Source of the DNA: an uncultured Collinsella sp.
GTDB taxonomy: Bacteria; Actinomycetota; Coriobacteriia; Coriobacteriales; Coriobacteriaceae
NCBI GenBank assembly: GCA_902493545.1
Contig: CABUQI010000013.1
Span: 1-17,029, forward strand
Reading direction: 5' to 3'
DNA length: 17,029 nt
Part shown: positions 14,259 to 17,029 of the stretch, one piece after another
How the letters are laid out: each line of letters opens with the position of its first letter
How positions within the stretch are numbered: position 1 is the first letter of the stretch
The notes under the pieces: model-generated
Seen by the model: the letters and a program-made list of their open reading frames with translations, nothing else
The model's database searches: none
What the model was told of the DNA's origin: nothing
Program-made: the position numbers and the translations under genes

Positions 14259-16520
14259 TTACGCTTTCTTGGCATGAGCCTTAACAGCAGCTGCCTTGGC
14301 CTTGGGAGCAGTCTTTTTGGTGGCTGCCTTCTTGGCCGTGGCGGACTTGGCCGATGCCTTGGCAGCAGACTTGGCAGCCTTCGCCTTGGCAGGAGCCTTC
14401 TTAGCAGCCGCAGGCTTGGGCTTCACCGAAGACGTCCGCTTGCGCGTCGCCTTTTTGGGCTCCTTAACCACGGGCGGCTTATAGCTACTGGGGCCGCGGC
14501 GCTTAAGCACCACACCTGCCAGGCCGGGCACCTTAATCTCGATGGAGTCCATCTGCCCGTTCCAGGGATAGGGCTCGCTCGAGCAGGTGTAGGGCTCCTC
14601 GCCGGCATAGCCGCTGCCGCCAAACTCGGGACGGTCGGAATCAAAGATGACCTCCCAGTCACCCTCGCGCGGTACGCCCACGCGGAAGCTCTCGTAGCTC
14701 GCCGGATCAAAGTTGATCAGGATCACCAGATCGTCATCGACGTCCTCGCCCTGGCGCACAAAGCTCACGATGGACTGCTTGGAGTTGTCCGCGTCAATCC
14801 AGGCAAAGCCGTCGTCGGTGTAGCCGCGCTCGTACAGGGCGGGCTCGGCGGTGTACAGGTGGTTGAGCGCCTTAATGAACGCCTGATGATGGCGGTGGGT
14901 CTCGTACTCCTCGGTCAGAAACCACTGGATGGACTCGTAGTAGCGCCATTCAATAAACTGGCCGATCTCGTTGCCCATAAAGTTGAGCTTCGCACCGGGG
15001 TGCGTCATTTGGTAGAAAGCCAGCGTGCGCAGGCCGGCAAACTGGCGCCACCAGTCGCCCGGCATGCGGCCGATCAGCGAGCACTTACCGTGCACGACCT
15101 CGTCGTGGCTCAGCGGGCAAATAAAGTTCTCGGTAAAGGCGTACATGATGGAGAACGTGAGCAGCCCGTGGTTGCCGGGGCGCCACGGAAAATCGGTCTG
15201 CATGTAGTGCAGGGTGTCGTTCATCCAGCCCATGTCCCACTTGTAGTGGAAGCCCAGGCCGCCGTCCTGCGGCGGGTAGGTCACGAGCGGCCACGCGGTG
15301 GACTCCTCGGCCATCATCATCACGTCGGGGTAGTGCGCCTCCACAGCGCAGTTGACCTGGCGGATAAATGCGCTGGCGTCCAGGTCCTCCTCGGTACCGT
15401 ACTTGTTGAACTTCTTTTGTCCGGGATCGTCGATGCCAAAGTTGAGGTACAGCATGCTGGATACGCCGTCCATGCGAATGCCGTCAACGTGGAAGTTCTC
15501 GAGCCAGTACAGTACGTTGGAGACCAGGAAGGAGCGGACCTCGCCACGGGCAAAATCGAACTTGTGCGTGCCCCAGTTGGGGTGAATCTCGTGCTCAAAC
15601 AGCATGTGGCCGTTAAAGGTGGCAAGGCCGTGGGAGTCGGCGCAAAAACCGCCGGGCACCCAGTCCATGATCACGCCAATGCCTGCCTCGTGGCATGCAT
15701 CGATAAAGTGCATGAGCTGCTGCGGGTTGCCGTAGCGCGACGTGGCGGCAAAGTAGCCGGTCGTCTGGTAGCCCCAGGAGCCATCGAAGGGATGCTCCAT
15801 GAGCGGCATGACCTCGATATGCGTGTAGCCCATGTCGCGCACGTAGTCCACGAGCTCCACCGACAGGTCGTCGTAGGTGTAGAACTCGCCGCGCTGCGCG
15901 GGGAAGGGATCCATGGGACCGGGGTAGTTGCCGTACTCGTCGGGCTCGCCCTGCGGCGCGTCGCCGTGGCGCTTCCACGAGCCAATATGCACCTCGTAGA
16001 TGTTAAGCGGTTGCGACATGTGGTTGTGGCCGGCGCGGCGCTTGAGCCACGCGGCGTCGTTCCACTTATAGCCATCGAGGGTCCACAGCACGCTGGCGGT
16101 ACCCGGTGGGCACTCGGCCTTAAAGGCATACGGATCGGCCTTGTAGAGCTTCTCGCCCTCGTTAGTCTCGATGAGGTATTTATAGAGCTGGCCCTGCTCG
16201 GCACCAGGAATAAAGCCTTCCCAAATAGCGCTCGTATGCACGGGCACCAGAGGGTTGGCTTCCTCATCCCAGTCGTTAAATTCGCCAATGACATGCACGC
16301 TCTTTACATCAGGCGCCCAAACGCAAAAGCGCCAGCCACGCGTACGGTTCTGCGTGTCGGGGTGCGCGCCCATCTTTTCCCAGCTGCGCTCCCACGTGCC
16401 GATGCCAAATAGATAGACATCGTCCTTGGTGAGCTCCGGTGCGTGCGGGGCGGCTTTACGGGTTGCGGGCTTTTTAGCCGTTGGCTTTAGCTTTGTATCG
16501 CTCACGTTTGATCCCATCAT
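14259..16520 (-). CDS. glgB: 1,4-alpha-glucan branching enzyme with lysine/alanine-rich tail
   Basis: GlgB cuts an alpha-1,4 chain and rejoins it as an alpha-1,6 branch. Counted from the ATG at 16520, the 753-residue product has a basic N-terminal extension (1-30), a CBM48-type domain (about 57-165), the GH13 barrel and a beta-sandwich to about 675. Region II GIRMD gives nucleophile D351, region III MAEEST gives acid/base E405, and region IV LSHDE gives H472/D473. Region I reads DWVPGGF, with Gly at 291 where the family has His. Residues about 680-753 are a Lys/Ala/Pro tail resembling histone H1. It is the first gene of the operon. The start is uncertain: ATG at 16520 or 16517, GTG at 16505 (weak GGGA before it) and TTG at 16565 all lack a good ribosome site. 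Confidence 0.93.
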   Translation of the reverse strand: MMGSNVSDTKLKPTAKKPATRKAAPHAPELTKDDVYLFGIGTWERSWEKMGAHPDTQNRTRGWRFCVWAPDVKSVHVIGEFNDWDEEANPLVPVHTSAIWEGFIPGAEQGQLYKYLIETNEGEKLYKADPYAFKAECPPGTASVLWTLDGYKWNDAAWLKRRAGHNHMSQPLNIYEVHIGSWKRHGDAPQGEPDEYGNYPGPMDPFPAQRGEFYTYDDLSVELVDYVRDMGYTHIEVMPLMEHPFDGSWGYQTTGYFAATSRYGNPQQLMHFIDACHEAGIGVIMDWVPGGFCADSHGLATFNGHMLFEHEIHPNWGTHKFDFARGEVRSFLVSNVLYWLENFHVDGIRMDGVSSMLYLNFGIDDPGQKKFNKYGTEEDLDASAFIRQVNCAVEAHYPDVMMMAEESTAWPLVTYPPQDGGLGFHYKWDMGWMNDTLHYMQTDFPWRPGNHGLLTFSIMYAFTENFICPLSHDEVVHGKCSLIGRMPGDWWRQFAGLRTLAFYQMTHPGAKLNFMGNEIGQFIEWRYYESIQWFLTEEYETHRHHQAFIKALNHLYTAEPALYERGYTDDGFAWIDADNSKQSIVSFVRQGEDVDDDLVILINFDPASYESFRVGVPREGDWEVIFDSDRPEFGGSGYAGEEPYTCSSEPYPWNGQMDSIEIKVPGLAGVVLKRRGPSSYKPPVVKEPKKATRKRTSSVKPKPAAAKKAPAKAKAAKSAAKASAKSATAKKAATKKTAPKAKAAAVKAHAKKA

Positions 16521-16741
16521 GACGCGGCAGCGTGTTGCCTTGGTGACTAGATGCGAAAGGTCCAAGGCTGCACGAATCGAAGGGACGGCGATAGTTCTAT
16601 GATTCGTTCCACCTCGCGTGCTCGGTGGAACTTTCGGCAGAAACTACGATAACACCTGTACGTTACTTTTATGAAGGAAAGTGGTTTTAGGGCGGCGTTT
16701 AATCGGTAAGCGCCATGTTTAGACCACTGGCAGAATTGCCG
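16521..16741 (-). other. glgB upstream leader, no gene
   Basis: No convincing gene is present. Two potential stems are seen: GTTCCACC at 16606-16613 with GGTGGAAC at 16624-16631, and CGAATC at 16573-16578 with GATTCG at 16601-16606. They share one base and so would compete slightly. If transcription starts near the operator-like sites, the glgB mRNA would have a long structured leader. I could not pick a clear minus-strand promoter. Confidence 0.3.
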
Positions 16742-16829
16742 TGGTAAAACTCTTGACAGTTTTACCAATTACGGTTTCAAAATTGTTAGTCTGACGTTTG
16801 GTAAAACGTTTTTAGCAGGATGTTTACCA
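16742..16829. promoter_or_regulatory. Operator cluster between glgB and the HAD gene
   Basis: Four TGGTAAA(A)C half-sites occur. Plus-oriented copies begin at 16742 and 16799; inverted copies end at 16767 and 16829. The first pair (16742-16750 and 16759-16767) is a perfect 9-base inverted repeat around TCTTGACA, so a consensus -35 hexamer TTGACA (16753-16758) lies exactly between the half-sites. A weak -10, CAAAAT, is at 16778-16783 with a long 19-base spacer. At 16803-16812 there is also the palindrome AAAACGTTTT. This is the pattern of a repressor site in a divergent control region. Confidence 0.6.
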
Positions 16830-16851
16830 TTTGACATCGAAAGGTTCGTTT

Positions 16852-17029
16852 ATGTCCCAGACCGCCGCCCCCAACGTTGCTTTTATTTTCGATTGCGACG
16901 GCACACTGGTTAATAGCACCCCCGTTTGGACCTATGCTCAGCCCGAGTTATTGCACCGCCACGGAGTTGACGTGACGGTCGACGATTTTGCCCAGTTTGA
17001 GCATTTGTCGCTCGAGGACGAGTGCCAGG
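16852..17029 (+). CDS. HAD-superfamily hydrolase, N-terminal part (runs off the window)
   Basis: The 59 visible codons encode MSQTAAPNVAFIFDCDGTLV and continue with NSTPVW. This is HAD motif I, DxDGT, with the nucleophile Asp in FDCDGTL, followed by the start of a helical cap as in beta-phosphoglucomutase and sugar-phosphatase relatives. AAAGG lies 7 bases before the ATG. Motifs II-IV are outside the window, so the substrate is unknown. Its divergent position from glgB with shared operator-like sites suggests, but does not show, a role in sugar-phosphate or glycogen metabolism. Confidence 0.85.
   Translation, partial: MSQTAAPNVAFIFDCDGTLVNSTPVWTYAQPELLHRHGVDVTVDDFAQFEHLSLEDECQ

Noticed and set aside
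11207..14284. Open frame of 1025 codons on the plus strand opposite glgP and glgC
   Set aside because: It is the antisense of two clear, motif-complete genes. C/G-ended codons keep the opposite frame free of stops; the product shows no domain and low-complexity Val/Leu/Asp/Gly content.
14244..16412. Open frame of 722 codons on the plus strand opposite glgB
   Set aside because: Same effect of codon bias on the complementary strand; the minus-strand glgB has all catalytic motifs.

Overview
The window looks like chromosome from a Collinsella-type member of the Coriobacteriia (Actinomycetota). This rests on moderate to high GC with many C/G-ending codons, a compact glycogen locus that includes GlgD, a debranching/glucanotransferase fusion of the kind common in gut anaerobes, and short palindromic intergenic elements. 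The genus is an inference; no rRNA or tRNA gene is present to confirm it.

Layout. Positions 1-57 are the last codons of an unidentified plus-strand gene. A 137-base imperfect palindrome and a T-rich leader follow. Then come fmt (methionyl-tRNA formyltransferase) and rsmB (16S rRNA m5C methyltransferase), which overlap by ATGA and read plus. A small palindrome and a terminator hairpin separate them from the minus-strand block. That block, read right to left, starts with glgB (branching enzyme), glgP (phosphorylase), glgC and glgD (ADP-glucose pyrophosphorylase subunits) and glgA (synthase), and ends in a strong hairpin terminator. Further along the same strand, but apparently separately promoted, lies a 1098-residue GH13-GH77 fusion (debranching enzyme plus 4-alpha-glucanotransferase), then a small FmdB-type zinc-ribbon gene. 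At the right edge a HAD-family phosphatase gene begins on the plus strand, divergent from glgB.

How the genes work together. GlgC/GlgD make ADP-glucose, GlgA elongates alpha-1,4 chains and GlgB adds alpha-1,6 branches. GlgP phosphorolyses outer chains to glucose 1-phosphate, and the fusion enzyme removes branches and recycles short maltodextrins. Synthesis and breakdown are thus encoded side by side. A repeated TGGTAAA(A)C motif occurs upstream of the fusion gene and in the glgB/HAD divergent region, which suggests one transcription factor controls both.

Most unusual features. GlgA carries a C-terminal tail of about 290 residues, rich in Lys, Ala, Thr, Pro and Glu and resembling histone H1 tails. 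GlgB carries a shorter tail of the same type plus a basic N-terminal extension; GlgC, GlgD and GlgP have none. GlgB also has Gly where the family normally has the region I histidine. Three distinct inverted-repeat elements sit in the intergenic regions, and third-position base use changes sharply from the start of fmt to the end of rsmB.
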